Below are positions 12,201-23,662 of a stretch of DNA of 64,000 nucleotides, in pieces. The stretch is taken from contig MU621098.1 in assembly GCA_025399215.1 (NCBI GenBank), forward strand, positions 1 to 64,000, in the 5' to 3' direction. The notes beneath the pieces are model-generated. The model worked only from the letters and a program-made list of their open reading frames with translations. It made no database searches and was not told the DNA's origin. Both the position numbers and the translations under genes were made by a program. Positions within the stretch are counted from its first letter, which is position 1. The number at the start of each line of letters is the position of its first letter. This DNA comes from Globomyces pollinis-pini (Eukaryota > Chytridiomycota > Chytridiomycetes > Rhizophydiales > Globomycetaceae).

Positions 12201-14598
12201 GCTATTGACTGGACTATCACAAGAAGAAACTAGCTCATTGATTCTAGCCACCTGGACTGGTCACACAATTACCAGTGTTGATCCAAAAATTGCAGAAAGT
12301 ATTTACAAGAGAACTGACGGAAATCCATTTTTCATCAGATCTTTAGTGTTGGCTTTGAAAGAATCTGGTCAGTGTCGTATCAGCCCAACGGGTGCATTAA
12401 CAACTCCAGACGCTAGCTTTGATTTTGACAAGCTAGTGCTTGGATATGACAATCAAAGTATTATTTTAGCCCAGTTTGATCGGTTGGATAGAAACTTCCA
12501 ATTGTTCTTAAAAGTAGCATCTGTTTTAGGACAAAAATTTGCACTGGATGACGTTCTATTCTTTTTAACGAATACTCCGGGAGCCTCCGAACAGCTTGAC
12601 AAAAAGAAATATGCTCAAATCATTGTAGGGTTGCAGACTACCGATAAATATGGATTTTTGCAACGAGAAAGTCTGGGACCTGATGGACAATACTTTATAT
12701 TCAAATCCGCTGTTGTTCGAAAATGTATTTACAATCTTATGGTACACAATCAAAGGCAACAAATCCATCTTCTAATTGCGCAATTCTTGGAAGGCAAAAT
12801 CAATGAACAGAACAAACATAGATATGTGGTCCCAATTCTCGATCATTATATGAACACCAGTGCCAAATATCAAAACAAACGACTGTTATACACAGAAATG
12901 GCTGCAAACTACTTTTCGGAAAAAGAATCTAACAGTGACAGTATTAAATACTTTAAACAGTTGTTAGAAATTATTGAAGATATAAGTCCAGAAGAGTTAA
13001 AGCAAATCACTAGTTTGCAAGTTGCTAATTGGCATCGAGAATTAGGAAATGCTTTATTAATCAAAGACGAACTATCTGAAGCCGAACAGCATTTGCTTGC
13101 TAGTTTAAAGATTATGGGTGTTACTCTACCAGAACCAGGTTATAAGTTTAAATGGGCTATGTACAAACAACTCCGAAAGAGAGCAGTATTGAACAAAACC
13201 TTCTTTCAAGACAGACCAGTACCACAAGAGGAAGACTATACTCAGAGTTACGTTGCTCGAAAAGGAGCGAGTGGGTACAGTCTTAGCAATATCGTTACAT
13301 CAAACTCTAAGGATAAGAAACCAGAAAGCACATCCGCTGTACAATTGGAGAAAAACGCTGGAGAAAAGGAATCATCTGTGAACATTCTTCCAAAACCAGT
13401 TGCTATTTCGCCAGCTCAGCAAATTATACGTGACACAAGAGAAAACATTCTTGCTGCTACTCAACATGCACTTGTGATTCTTGCCGAAGTATTTCTGAAA
13501 CAAAGTAATTTTCCAAGCCATGACTATACTGTGCTACTCGGTCTAAACTTGAGTACAGAGAAGAGTACAGAAGTCCACATCAGTAGGCTGTTCGCATTGG
13601 GTGCATTGTCATTGAAGTTACGAGGTGGTAAGGATACCATTCTTCCAGCTCAGTATATGGAAGCTGCAGTGTCTTTTGATCAAAGAGTTGATATTCATAC
13701 AAGTTTGAAGCTAGTGGTCAACGGTGCTTCTTTATTACTACTTGGTGGCCAATTAGAAGCATGTAACAACAAGTTAGAAGTGGTTTCGTATCTGTCCGGT
13801 ATGGCTGGAGATCTGCAATCACGAGTGTTTGGTTTGCATTTGAAAGCAACATTACAGACACATTCTTGTCCAAGAGAAACAGCTTTAACAACTGCACGAG
13901 TCTTATATACACTTTCGAGTCAAAGAGAGTCCAGAATAGGGAAAGTGTGGGGTTGCTATCATATCATTCAAAATCTACTTGGTGACAAAACTGCTGTAGA
14001 CGAAATACTGTTGATGGTAAAAGAAATGAAAGAAGCATATTCTCTCTGTTCTGATCAAGGGAAAATCAACATGTTGCCAGTAGAAATAGCCATGGAATCC
14101 ACATTGATTCTAGTTCCTCATTTCACAAAGTTTCCAAAGAATTTGAATGAATCTCTTACCAAGCTATGTGATTTAATACCAAGAATACCTTTCTTTCAGT
14201 GGTTAAGCTTTGTAGGAATGTCTCCATTAGCATTGGCATTAAATGCAGAAATATTTCAAGGACCTATTGAAGACGCCGAAACGTTAAAGTTGATTCAATT
14301 GGTTTGTGATAAAGCCAACGTAGCTATGAAGTCAATCAAGGGACTTGCTTTACACGGACCGATTAGAAGAATGTTCAAGGGTATCAAATTGATGGCTGTA
14401 AAGAAAAATAAGGCGGCTGCCAAGGCATGGATGAAAGCAAATGATGAAAATGCTGAAGATCTACTTACACAAGCTACTATTCATTCCGCGATTGCTATAT
14501 CAGGCGAAGACACTAAAGATTCGGCTGGAAAAGTCGAAGATATAATTCGAGATTTACATGTTAAAGCAAAGTTTGCTGTGCTATTTCCACAAAACTAA
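9201..14598 (+). CDS. Soluble-type (ADCY10-like) class III adenylyl cyclase
   Basis: Six exons (introns 9729-9760, 9810-9842, 10149-10175, 10838-10868 and 11270-11297) encode 1,748 aa. The cyclase C1 domain begins near residue 137: VDVSGYS (metal Asp 144) and GGDIIKFAGDAV (second metal Asp 194). C2 carries DDKGAVILCFFG, then AEYAVMGDAINMAARLM with the Asn and Arg of the transition-state set. A STAND-type ATPase region and a long helical C-terminus with no membrane segment follow, as in mammalian soluble adenylyl cyclase. The P-loop position reads AEGGQGLST, with Leu where the Walker A Lys should be. Low-complexity sequence near 11,610-11,660 carries RRIS and RRAS, candidate PKA sites. The start could instead be the ATG at 9291. 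Confidence 0.9.
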
Positions 14599-14740
14599 AG
14601 GTAAATCGTGGTACTTTGTTAATGATTTAGAATGAACATTCTAGATGATAACCTTATGCATGTTTGAACTAATAAAAAAGTGAAAAAAGGAATTAAATTA
14701 AATTTTGATATACATCAATCAATTTATTAATATCATACCC

Positions 14741-17241
14741 TTACATTACAACACAGTTTCCATCAGATGTTCCTTCTTCCTTTCTCCACTCAGATGCTTT
14801 ACCAGCGCCTTTGCTGTGCCCATTACTCTTGAGACGTGCTATGGCTCGTTGATTTCCTTGACTCGCCGCTCTAGTGTACCATCGTCTTGCCTCGTCTAAA
14901 TCTTTTTGCACTCCAACACCATTTTCCAAAAAATAAGCAACAGCATATTCAGCTTTCGCTAAACCTTTATCAGCTGCTTTTTTTGCCCATAAATAAGCTT
15001 CTTTATCACTCTGGCGAAGAACATTTTCAAATCCTGTCAAGTACCATCCTGAAAGGGCAAGCTCTGCATCTGGATTACCTTGTCTTGCCGCATCTGAATA
15101 CCTAAAAATCAATATAAACTGTTGGTACCATTTAATTGATCTTCGAGGATCAACATGTAAGTTTAAGTGCCCATATTCAAACGCAAGCCCAAGGCGATAC
15201 TGAGAAAGAGAATAACCTAGTTTTGCACTCTGAAAATAAAGATCGTAGGCATATGTCAAATCCTAAAATTAAAGAATCAACGACGTACAGGTACTACACC
15301 CAAAGCGGGGTCATTATTAATTCCTTCGTACAAAACAGCAAGTTCATGTAGAGCAAATGGAGCTGTTTCGTCAGCTTGTGAAGCTGCCCGTTTGATAAAA
15401 TTAACACCTTCTCTTGGATTACGATTTTGGCCCAAAGTTCCATTGATCAAAATCATACCGACTTTGAACATTGCGGCTGTATCGCCTAACAAGGCTGCTT
15501 TTTTATAAAGCTGAATGGCTCTGCTATGATCCCTCTTGGGCCCTGCACCAACCTAGATGTTAAAGGGTAGATTGTATACTTCGTAACAGACACCTGTTCT
15601 ATATATAGAAGATGGATGGCCATGTTTGGCAGCCTGTGAATAATAGCCAAATGCTTTCTCATGATCTACTGACAATCCTAAAGTGCCATTTCCATAGCAT
15701 TCTGCTAAAAAAAATAATGCTTCAGGTACACCTATTTTGCCATTGTAATTTGCAGAAGCAGCTTTTTTTAAAAACCTGACTGCTTCATTGTGTAAAATGT
15801 CTCTATTCTTTTTGACTTTTGCCGCTTCTAAGCCTTGTGGGTTTTTACGCATCTCTACATGATTAGTACAAATAACAATCAACCTTCCGCAACCTCAATC
15901 AACCTTTTTGCAAAATCAAATTGCATGACAGGATCATGACTGTTCTTTACTTGTTGTCGGTATTGTTCTAGGTTTTCTACTGGTACTACTAAAGTCGATT
16001 GGCTAGTCATTGCCGTAGCTGCTGATCTCACAGATACTGTATCTGCATCTCGATTGGCATTTGTCGACATAGCAGGATAATAGTTGGTAGAAGGCTGGGC
16101 ACCAGGATTGTGGTGTTGGTGCGACACCAACCCATACTCACTACGTACGCTCTGTGAATGACCAAGGTCAGAGCCATAAGGATAGGCACCAGGTGCAGTC
16201 GAATAACCGTCACTACGAACACTTGGGTTGTGAGTTAATGGGGGTTGGGAATGCGGCAAATACGGAGAGCTTCGGTTGTTTATATCGCCACCAACGCCAT
16301 GTGCCATAGGTGCATGAGGGTTTGGTTGATTCGAATGTGGTCGATAAGTGGGTGGTCTATTGTAAGGCAGTGAAGCAGGAGGATATTGAGTATGATTTAT
16401 GGCAGAAGCTCCTCCATTGGCTGTTTGCTGATGGTCATCTTTTTGTAAAATTGGAGGAGTATTTGACATTGAATTTGGTGAAATGTGACTATCTTTGGAA
16501 TGAGGGCTATGTGTACGCGGATTTGGAACCAACATATTAGAATCAATGGGATATTGCTGTGGTTGTGGATATTGGTGTTGCTGAGGATACGCTGGTCTCA
16601 CTATTTACATTAAAATCATCTCATTAAACCTGGATAACCCCCACCAACGTTAGGATGTGCTTGCATATGTGGAGGGTACGCTTTTTGTCAACTACAATAT
16701 AATTACCTGGATTATTCACACGCATGCTAGAATGCCCACGGGCAGGTGGCCCACGCTGATATTGATGTGACATTTCACTTCCTCGTCTGTAAAATTGGTC
16801 GTGCTGTTCTGTGGAAGTTCTTTGTACAACTGATTCACTTGCCCTTCTTTCTCCTGTTGGGTCATATGTAGTTTGGACAGGATAAGCCTGAGAATGGTAT
16901 AATTGATTCTGATGATATTGTTGATGAGATGGTATGTTAGATGGCATTGGATGCTGATTGTAGTATGGGTTCGACTGTCCAGTTTGATAGAATTGCTGAG
17001 TTGGGACTTGATGATATTGTTGTTGATTTCTACTATGGTCTACAATGATGGGTTGTTTACTTTCCAAATTTAAATTTTGTTGTAAATTCTGTTGTAAACG
17101 ATTCAAGTCATTGTCGATATTATTAGGAGAAGCTTTAGGTAAATCATCTTTTTCTGTAGTATTATTGATTGTAACATTTTCAATAGTTTTAGTAATGATT
17201 TCATTTTCTTTTTGAATTGGAATAATATCCATTTCTTTCAT
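14741..17241 (-). CDS. SKT5: Chitin synthase activator SKT5/CHS4, Sel1 repeats, CaaX tail
   Basis: Seven exons (introns of 26-32 nt) encode 776 aa. The N-terminal half is Gln/Pro/Tyr/His-rich and disordered. The C-terminal half, from about residue 400, is a string of Sel1 repeats (for example AYLWAKKAADKGLAKAEYAV and DEARRWYTRAASQGNQRA). The protein ends in CVVM, a CaaX prenylation box like the CVIM end of yeast Skt5/Chs4, which anchors the activator of chitin synthase III at the membrane. The sequences ERRASES and YRRGSEMS are candidate PKA sites. It is divergent from the small plus-strand gene with only 58 bp between starts. Architecture plus CaaX makes the assignment firm. Confidence 0.9.
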
Positions 17242-17299
17242 ATAAATTATTATTTTGTTAAAGAGTAAATTCTTGTCTTTTTTAAAGCCACCAAATTCA

Positions 17300-17617
17300 A
17301 TGATTTCGTTTGAAAAAGTAAAAACTTACTTGTCTGAAATTGTAAAATTAACAAAGATTTTAAATGGAAATATTGATTTAAATCAACAATTAAATGTCGA
17401 TCAAGTTCAATTAAAAGCGGATCTGGCTTTAGCTAAAAAAAGACTAAGATCAATGTTATATTATCACTTTAAACGAACTAATCAAAATCATTCTTATCGT
17501 CATATTAAAATTCTACCAAAACCATCAAAAATGAATGGAAATGTGGATGATATGGTTCATTTCCTATTACAAACACATTCAAATGCATTACGGAACTGTC
17601 GTATGGCTTCCATTTAA
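17300..17617 (+). CDS. Small protein of unknown function
   Basis: This is a single-exon frame of 105 aa from the ATG at 17300. The open frame extends 5' without an ATG, so this start is chosen. It is mainly helical by composition and strongly basic (KADLALAKKRLRSMLYYHFKR, with a His/Lys/Arg-rich middle). No signal peptide, membrane segment or recognised motif is visible. It sits between the divergent SKT5 gene and MMM1, which begins 69 bp after its stop. I do not recognise it. The clean frame and compact spacing suggest a real gene. Confidence 0.55.
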   Translation: MISFEKVKTYLSEIVKLTKILNGNIDLNQQLNVDQVQLKADLALAKKRLRSMLYYHFKRTNQNHSYRHIKILPKPSKMNGNVDDMVHFLLQTHSNALRNCRMASI

Positions 17618-17685
17618 TAAAATATTTCTATAATTTAATTCCCATTCGTATTGCATTTCATTCTTTGGTTTTAATTTTTTTTTAG

Positions 17686-18797
17686 ATGGACAACAATCCT
17701 CAACCACCATTTGCTGCTGCTGTTCAATTAGCTAATGGAGAGTTTATCAAAGGATTCATATCTGGTCAAGTTATCTTATGTATCTTGATTTTCTTCTTGT
17801 TAAAAGTATTTCTGTTGAGGAACTCTACAGAAACAAAGTTGGATTTACAACGTCTTAAAACTCAATCTTTCGTCTTACCCAAAGTAGATAATTCCATTAA
17901 TTTTAGGTTCGGTCAATGACTGTTCAACAAAAGCATACCAGTGATAGTATTGTACTGTCCAAACTTCAATATGATACCACAACACATCCTCTGGAAAGTT
18001 GTGATTGGTTAAATATTCTAATGGCACAACTCATGTCAGCATTAAGGAACGATCCCACATTTTTAGAAGGATTGGCAACTAAACTTGATCATGCATTTAA
18101 CAACAATAGTCAGAAACGTCCTAGCTTTGTTGTAAATTTTAAAATCTTATAGTAGGGACCCATATCAATTACAGAGTTCACATTAGGAGACGAATTTCCT
18201 GAATTTAAAAGTGCAAGAGTTCGATTTGGGGATAAGTAAATTATCATTATAGTTCATTATTAGGGATGGAAATATGGTATATATTTATGCTTCAAATGTA
18301 GATAGCGTACTCAAATGGACTTTTCTTTTGATGATCAGATTACTATTGCATTAGAGACTCAAGCACTGATAAATTGGCCAAAAGCAGCTATGGCTTCTCT
18401 TCCCATCACTTTATCATTTACACTTTTAAAATTTTCTGGAACAGTATAAGAAATTTCTTGGTTCATCTTTTAGATTGTTGTAGAATTTGTACCACAGTCA
18501 ACCTCTGATAAAGGATCTCTAGATACAGCATTATCATTTTTCATTATGGAAGATTTTATACTTGATTTTGGAGTCAGTTCATTATTGGGACATAGAACAA
18601 AGGTGAAGGACTTACCAAAGTTGACCTCTCTAATAACGTCAACTTTACGTGCCGTTTTTGTACAAGAGTTAGTATATCCAGCTAGAAAGACCTTCAAATT
18701 ACCTAATGGTTATAGTATTTTTACTCCAAAGACCGCCAATACAAGTTCCAATTTCAACGAAGAGGCCAGAAGCTCTGCCTCTTCTGCATCCGTATAA
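17686..18797 (+). CDS. MMM1: ERMES subunit MMM1 (SMP-domain protein)
   Basis: Six exons (introns of 23, 24, 28, 29 and 30 nt) encode 325 aa. MMM1 is the ER-anchored subunit of the ERMES tether, which moves lipids to mitochondria. Seen here: a short luminal N-terminus, one membrane segment (residues about 25-46), then an SMP domain with ESCDWLNILMAQ, ITEFTLGDEFPEFKSARV, QMDFSFDDQITIALETQALINWPK, LPITLSFTLLKFSG, FGVSSLLGHRTKVKDLPKL, and a final LVYPARKTFKLP. These are the conserved MMM1 blocks in order. The third intron must use the second of two adjacent acceptors to avoid a stop. Confidence 0.92.
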
Positions 18798-18963
18798 ATA
18801 TATAGTTCATTTCATTTAATCGATGAACCATTAACTTAGAATCAATTTTTTTTTTGTTTATATTTCAAGTCCTTGTCTATTAACCAGTGAATCTATGATA
18901 GATTTTCATAGTAATGAATGGCTTAGGGTTACTTCTGTCTATTTTTTTTTTTTTAAATTTTCA

Positions 18964-19712
18964 ATGTCAAGAGGAGGATTTAGAGGACGTGGAGCGCCAA
19001 GAGGTAGATTTTAAACCAGCAGTATATTAACTATTCCAAAGGAGGTGGAAGAGGTGGAAGAGGTGGATTCAATTCATTCAACCAAGGACCACCGGATCAT
19101 GTAGTTGGTAAAATTGGATTTGAAATTTACCTTAGAAATGGGACTATTTCTCCATGCTTGTGAAGGAGAAATGGTTTGTGCTCGTTCTCCTGCTCAATCT
19201 AAAATTCCATATTTCAATGCACCTATCTATTTGGAAAATAAAACTCAAATCGGGAAAGTTGAAGAAATTCTTGGTCCAATGAATGAAGTTTTCTTCACAG
19301 TTAAAGTCGATACTGGTGTTGTTGCTACTTCTTTTAAAGCAAATGATAAGGTTTATATTGGTCCAGATAAATTACTACCATTGGATCGTTTCTTACCAAA
19401 GCCAAAACCTGCTGGAGGAAAACGTAAGAGTTCTTTTCGCTTAACTGTAGCATCAAAACCATTAGGCAGACAAGGAGCTGTTGCCAAGTCCAGCGGTGGA
19501 CGTGGTGGTGCTCGTGGTGGTTTCGGAGGACGAGGTATGAAAATAGATTGTCATAATCTTTAGGAGGTGCTCGTGGTGGTGCTCGTGGTGGTTTTGGAGG
19601 ACGTGGTGGTGCTCGTGGTGGATTTGGAGCTCGAGGTAATCAATTTGAATTTCTAACCATTATAGGTGGACGTGGAGGAGCACCTCGAGGCCGAGGACGA
19701 GGAGGCTATTAA
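18964..19712 (+). CDS. GAR1: H/ACA ribonucleoprotein subunit GAR1
   Basis: Five exons (introns of 38, 28, 29 and 30 nt) encode 207 aa. GAR1 is a core protein of nucleolar H/ACA snoRNPs that guide rRNA pseudouridylation. A short N-terminal GGRGG segment is followed by the Gar1 fold: [43 protein letters not shown], and the [17 protein letters not shown] block. The C-terminus is an RGG/GAR domain (GGARGG repeats) split over three exons. Using the donor at GTTG-gtaaaa keeps the frame DHVVEMGLFLH. Confidence 0.93.
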
Positions 19713-19945
19713 TTGATTATCTGTTTAATTTGGTATCCATTCTTATAAACTTATGTTATGTTTGCAATATATAATGGTAAATGCTTGAGATATCCAATCA
19801 TGTCATATTCTGACCTGTTGAGCAATGAAATTGGGACTGTATGTTGTTTAGACAACTCATGTGATTGGAGGTTTAACTATTTTTCAAACCTCACCAATCA
19901 CTCCGCCGACTCTCCCTCTCAGACTTGGTTGTTTAGCTGAATTCT

Positions 19946-22900
19946 ATGGCAACATTGGGAAGAGAGCTCGATGCAAAACGCAAAGCAACAAAGCATAATC
20001 AGTTTACAGATAGTATAGCAGAACTACCATTCTATTCTGCAATATTGCAGGCACTGGTTATTCCAATATTCCAAACAAAAAAGGATAATTATGACCCTCT
20101 TCTAGTGTCAATTCCATTACAAAAAAATAGTATTGCTGTAGATGATACAATATACATTACCAAAGACACTCTTTTGGTATTCAAGGACAAGCTTCAGATT
20201 CGGATAACAATCATGCGACAAATTCCAAAAGAACAGTTATTTTCTCTTTTAGCTGACCAGTAATTACATCCAATTGATAATTTTTAGAGTTGACCAAGTG
20301 GTGTTGAAGCCAGATTTAATCAATCCAATGACAGATTTGAAGGGGTTAATTGATCATATGTCTTATATATGTATGAATAACATTAAAAAATCTGGTCAAG
20401 GATCTCCTGCCGAATTAGATGAATACTTTAAGAAATCTTTGGATATGTTGATTTCGATTTTACGAGAAGCATTACTAGCAGAAGTAGGAGTATCACCTGA
20501 AGTAAGAAACCATCGTTTGCTTGGTTCAAATCCTTTAAAATCCATTATATCAAAGTATTTTCTGACCACATCGCAAATCTTACAAGATGGTGATGGAGAC
20601 ATGTTGGTGGGAGTTCGTAATGCCTTCTTTATTTCTCCTGGAGTTCATCAGTTGAAAGTGAAGAAATGTATGGAAGGATTTAACGAAGGTTCAGTGTATG
20701 CAGATATTCAAGAATATTCCACACAACTGTTTCGAGGTGATTGTCCAGGTTATCAGAGATTGGATTTTGGAAACTCAAAAGGTTACTCAGTATTTAAAAA
20801 AACTGAAGTTGCAAAGCTAAACCAAATACTTAAAGTTATGGAAGAGCAATATCCTAAAGCAAAAGAATTAGTACTATACCCCCAAAATTTAATTTTTTAG
20901 GCTAAAGATGCAACCATTGGAAAGAATATGCCTAGTACTAGTTCAGAGGCGGAAAAGTATTATAGATTATTGTTACAAAATTTGTTGAACGAAGATATTA
21001 AACAGTCTGATGGAAAAATACTCATCTCAAAATTATCAAAATCAATTTTGAATGAATGTGCGATTCGATGGAGAATATCGGCTAAATTCAAAGACAGTAA
21101 GTGTTTGTTTTAATTAATCACAGTTGCATTATTTGATTGCCAAGTTAAACAATACAAAGCTGGGAAAGGAATATCATTAAAAGAATTATATGAAACGTAT
21201 GAAGTCGTCCGTAAGATTTCGGCTAGTTACGCAAGTTGTAGAAAATGTGAGGTATCTAGTTTTCGGAAGTTAACATCTTTTCATAGCAAAATGTTCTTGT
21301 TGGAGCATATTTAACACTAAATGGACTACTGTTAGACCAGCTCAAATCACTACCAAACCAGGTTTACCGAAAAGGAATCACACCCGAAGATTGTGATGAG
21401 CTCCTAACGCTATGTGGAAAGCTACTTAAATCATTTCAGGTTGATCCACTGTGTGTTTTTGTCGAAAAGTTTCCAACCATGACTAACGAAGCACTTGAAA
21501 CGATCATGTCGGATTGCATTGCCGAATCTCTAAATGAAAGAGTTGACAAGAAGATTATGCCAAAATTATTCGAAGCTTTCCCCAATCAGAATGACATACC
21601 CAATCGGATCATTGATTTATTAACCCTTTTTGTAAAAGATATTAGGAAATTTAAAGAAGTGTTTAAGAGTCCCTTGGTGGAAAAGGTGTTTGTTCATTAT
21701 TTGGCAGCAAAACGTTACATCCTATCAGCCGATCATATTTTGCAAGGCATAAATGAATTACCAATTGATACCGATATTCATAAAGTATTGGAAATATGTA
21801 GAATTGCCCAAGAGTTCTATAAAATTTGCCATGAAATGAATATTAAGCCTGCGAAAGATCCTGAAGTAGTCTTTGTTCCAATAGTACATTCTTTTCTAAT
21901 GCAAGCCAACGCACAATGGCTGGAATGGGTCAAAAAAGGGGTGAAAAAAGATGAATTGAATAATTATCGATTTGCTGATCCTCCTAGTCAATTAAATTCA
22001 CCATGTATTATGGAAATCTTCAAATCTTTCCGAGAGCAAGTTCTTTTAATAAAGAGCTTCGCTTTTAAGGACTACTCCCTGAGAGAGACCGTACGAAGGG
22101 GTTTGGTTGATGTATGATATTTGTTACTTACCTTAGGCTATGCGAGATTCTATCGAGACATTTTGTACACTAAATTATGAAGAGTTCAAGTCTTTTAATA
22201 ATGATCGAGATGAAAACTTGAAATTGTTTACCAGAACCGTATTCAACTCTGAAAACTGACTGTTAGCAAATCATAAAGATGAACAATATGTTCTATTGTC
22301 AAAAAATGTTTGATGAATTATTGGAACTATTTGAAATTGAATCATCTGATTATGAAAGTGTGTCACCTTTGGCAGAAAAGGTTGAAATCGATTCTATGCC
22401 AGTGTTTGAGATAAAAATCTTGGGGGCAGAAGGCCTTGGTACAACCATCTTACCAGAACCAGATTCATACCCCGTCATAATGATTGAAAACGATGCCATT
22501 AGTACTGGAACTAAAATTTCCTATTGCAATGATCATCCAATGTGGAATTGGGAATATACGTATAGAGTTTCGGAAGATACTTTAATCACAACTTCGAAAT
22601 TGGGATTTATGGTTATGCATGAAAATGCCTTAGGGAATGATTCGCCAATTGGAGCTGGCCTTTTAGATATACTGGATCCAGTGTTTAAAAGTTACTTGAC
22701 TTACAATGTCACTCTGCCCTTGGAACCGAATGGTGAAATATTTTTAAGAATAAGAAGAGTTGGTGAGATTGCTGACACAAATTGGCATCTTCAAAGAGTG
22801 CAAGAATTGATACGATGTAATCTGACCGATATTGTTGATACATTCATAAAAACTGTAAAAAAAAAAGCCTACTTAACTAGTTTAGATACAGTTATTTGTC

Positions 22901-23512
22901 GAGAAGGGAGTCACTTGTGTACTCCTGGCTACTAACCCAACTCCTTTCTCACTTTTCAAGAGTGAAGATGTCACTGATGTCAAGGTGGTTGAAAAATACT
23001 TTGAACCAGTTCTGGTATTTATGGATGAAACCCTTCAGCTTTTTGATCAAAACACTGATCGAAGATTTGATGAATATTTGAGAAATCTATATCCAAACAT
23101 AGGAGAACGCGAAAATGGTAAGAGCATGTCTCTAGTAGACACAATGGTTAATGATGATGGAAAACCAGCTTTAATACAGCCAGTGCTTCAACCAGGGTGG
23201 ACTAAAATCAAACGCCTTCAGTATAGTTCTTATCGAATGGGAATGATGCCAGATATTGTGGAGTTATTTTGGCATAAAATATTGCAACTTTTCTATTCTA
23301 TGGTTCAAAAAGCTTCAGAGGACCTGACGGACGAGAATAATAAGCGAAGAATCAACGTTATTCAGTGTGTCATAGAACTTTTGAAAGAGCTTTTCCAATG
23401 CAAAGTAGGATCAGTTGTTTGTGGAATTTCGACTTCGCGACTACACACATCAATGTACCAACAAATACAATCAGAATTTGATAGAATCTTCAATAAATAT
23501 ACAACATTTTGA
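19946..23512 (+). CDS. UNC13/Git1-like C2-MUN protein, copy A
   Basis: Eight exons (introns of 25-35 nt) encode 1,120 aa. The N-terminus carries the LPFYSAILQALVIP block shared by all three copies. A helical MUN-like region with MHD1 follows (SEAEKYYRLLLQNLL, LSKSILNECAIRWRIS, SPLVEKVFVHYLAAKRY, WLEWVKKG). A C2 domain (about residues 750-860) carries FEIKILGAEGL and HPMWNWEYTY, and a second MHD block ends in VELFWHKILQLFYS. Such C2-MUN proteins prime vesicle fusion in animals; fungal relatives include S. pombe Git1 and Ync13. The C2 acidic ligand pattern is weak. It is first in a head-to-tail array of three. Confidence 0.85.
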
Positions 23513-23662
23513 TAATTGTATCTATTGTTGGTTGAGGGAGAATTAACGCCTACTTAAGCTTGAGAATGAGCAACATAATCGAGTATTCAATATCGATATA
23601 AATGGATTTGATTGTCATTCCCAGATTTCATAATTCCATTGATTGATTCGTTTTACCTTTTT

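Noticed and set aside
22860..22990. Apparent frameshift in UNC13 copy A between the C2 and C-terminal parts
   Set aside because: Choosing the second of two nearby acceptors (31-nt intron ending in TTTAG) restores the frame in register with copies B and C.
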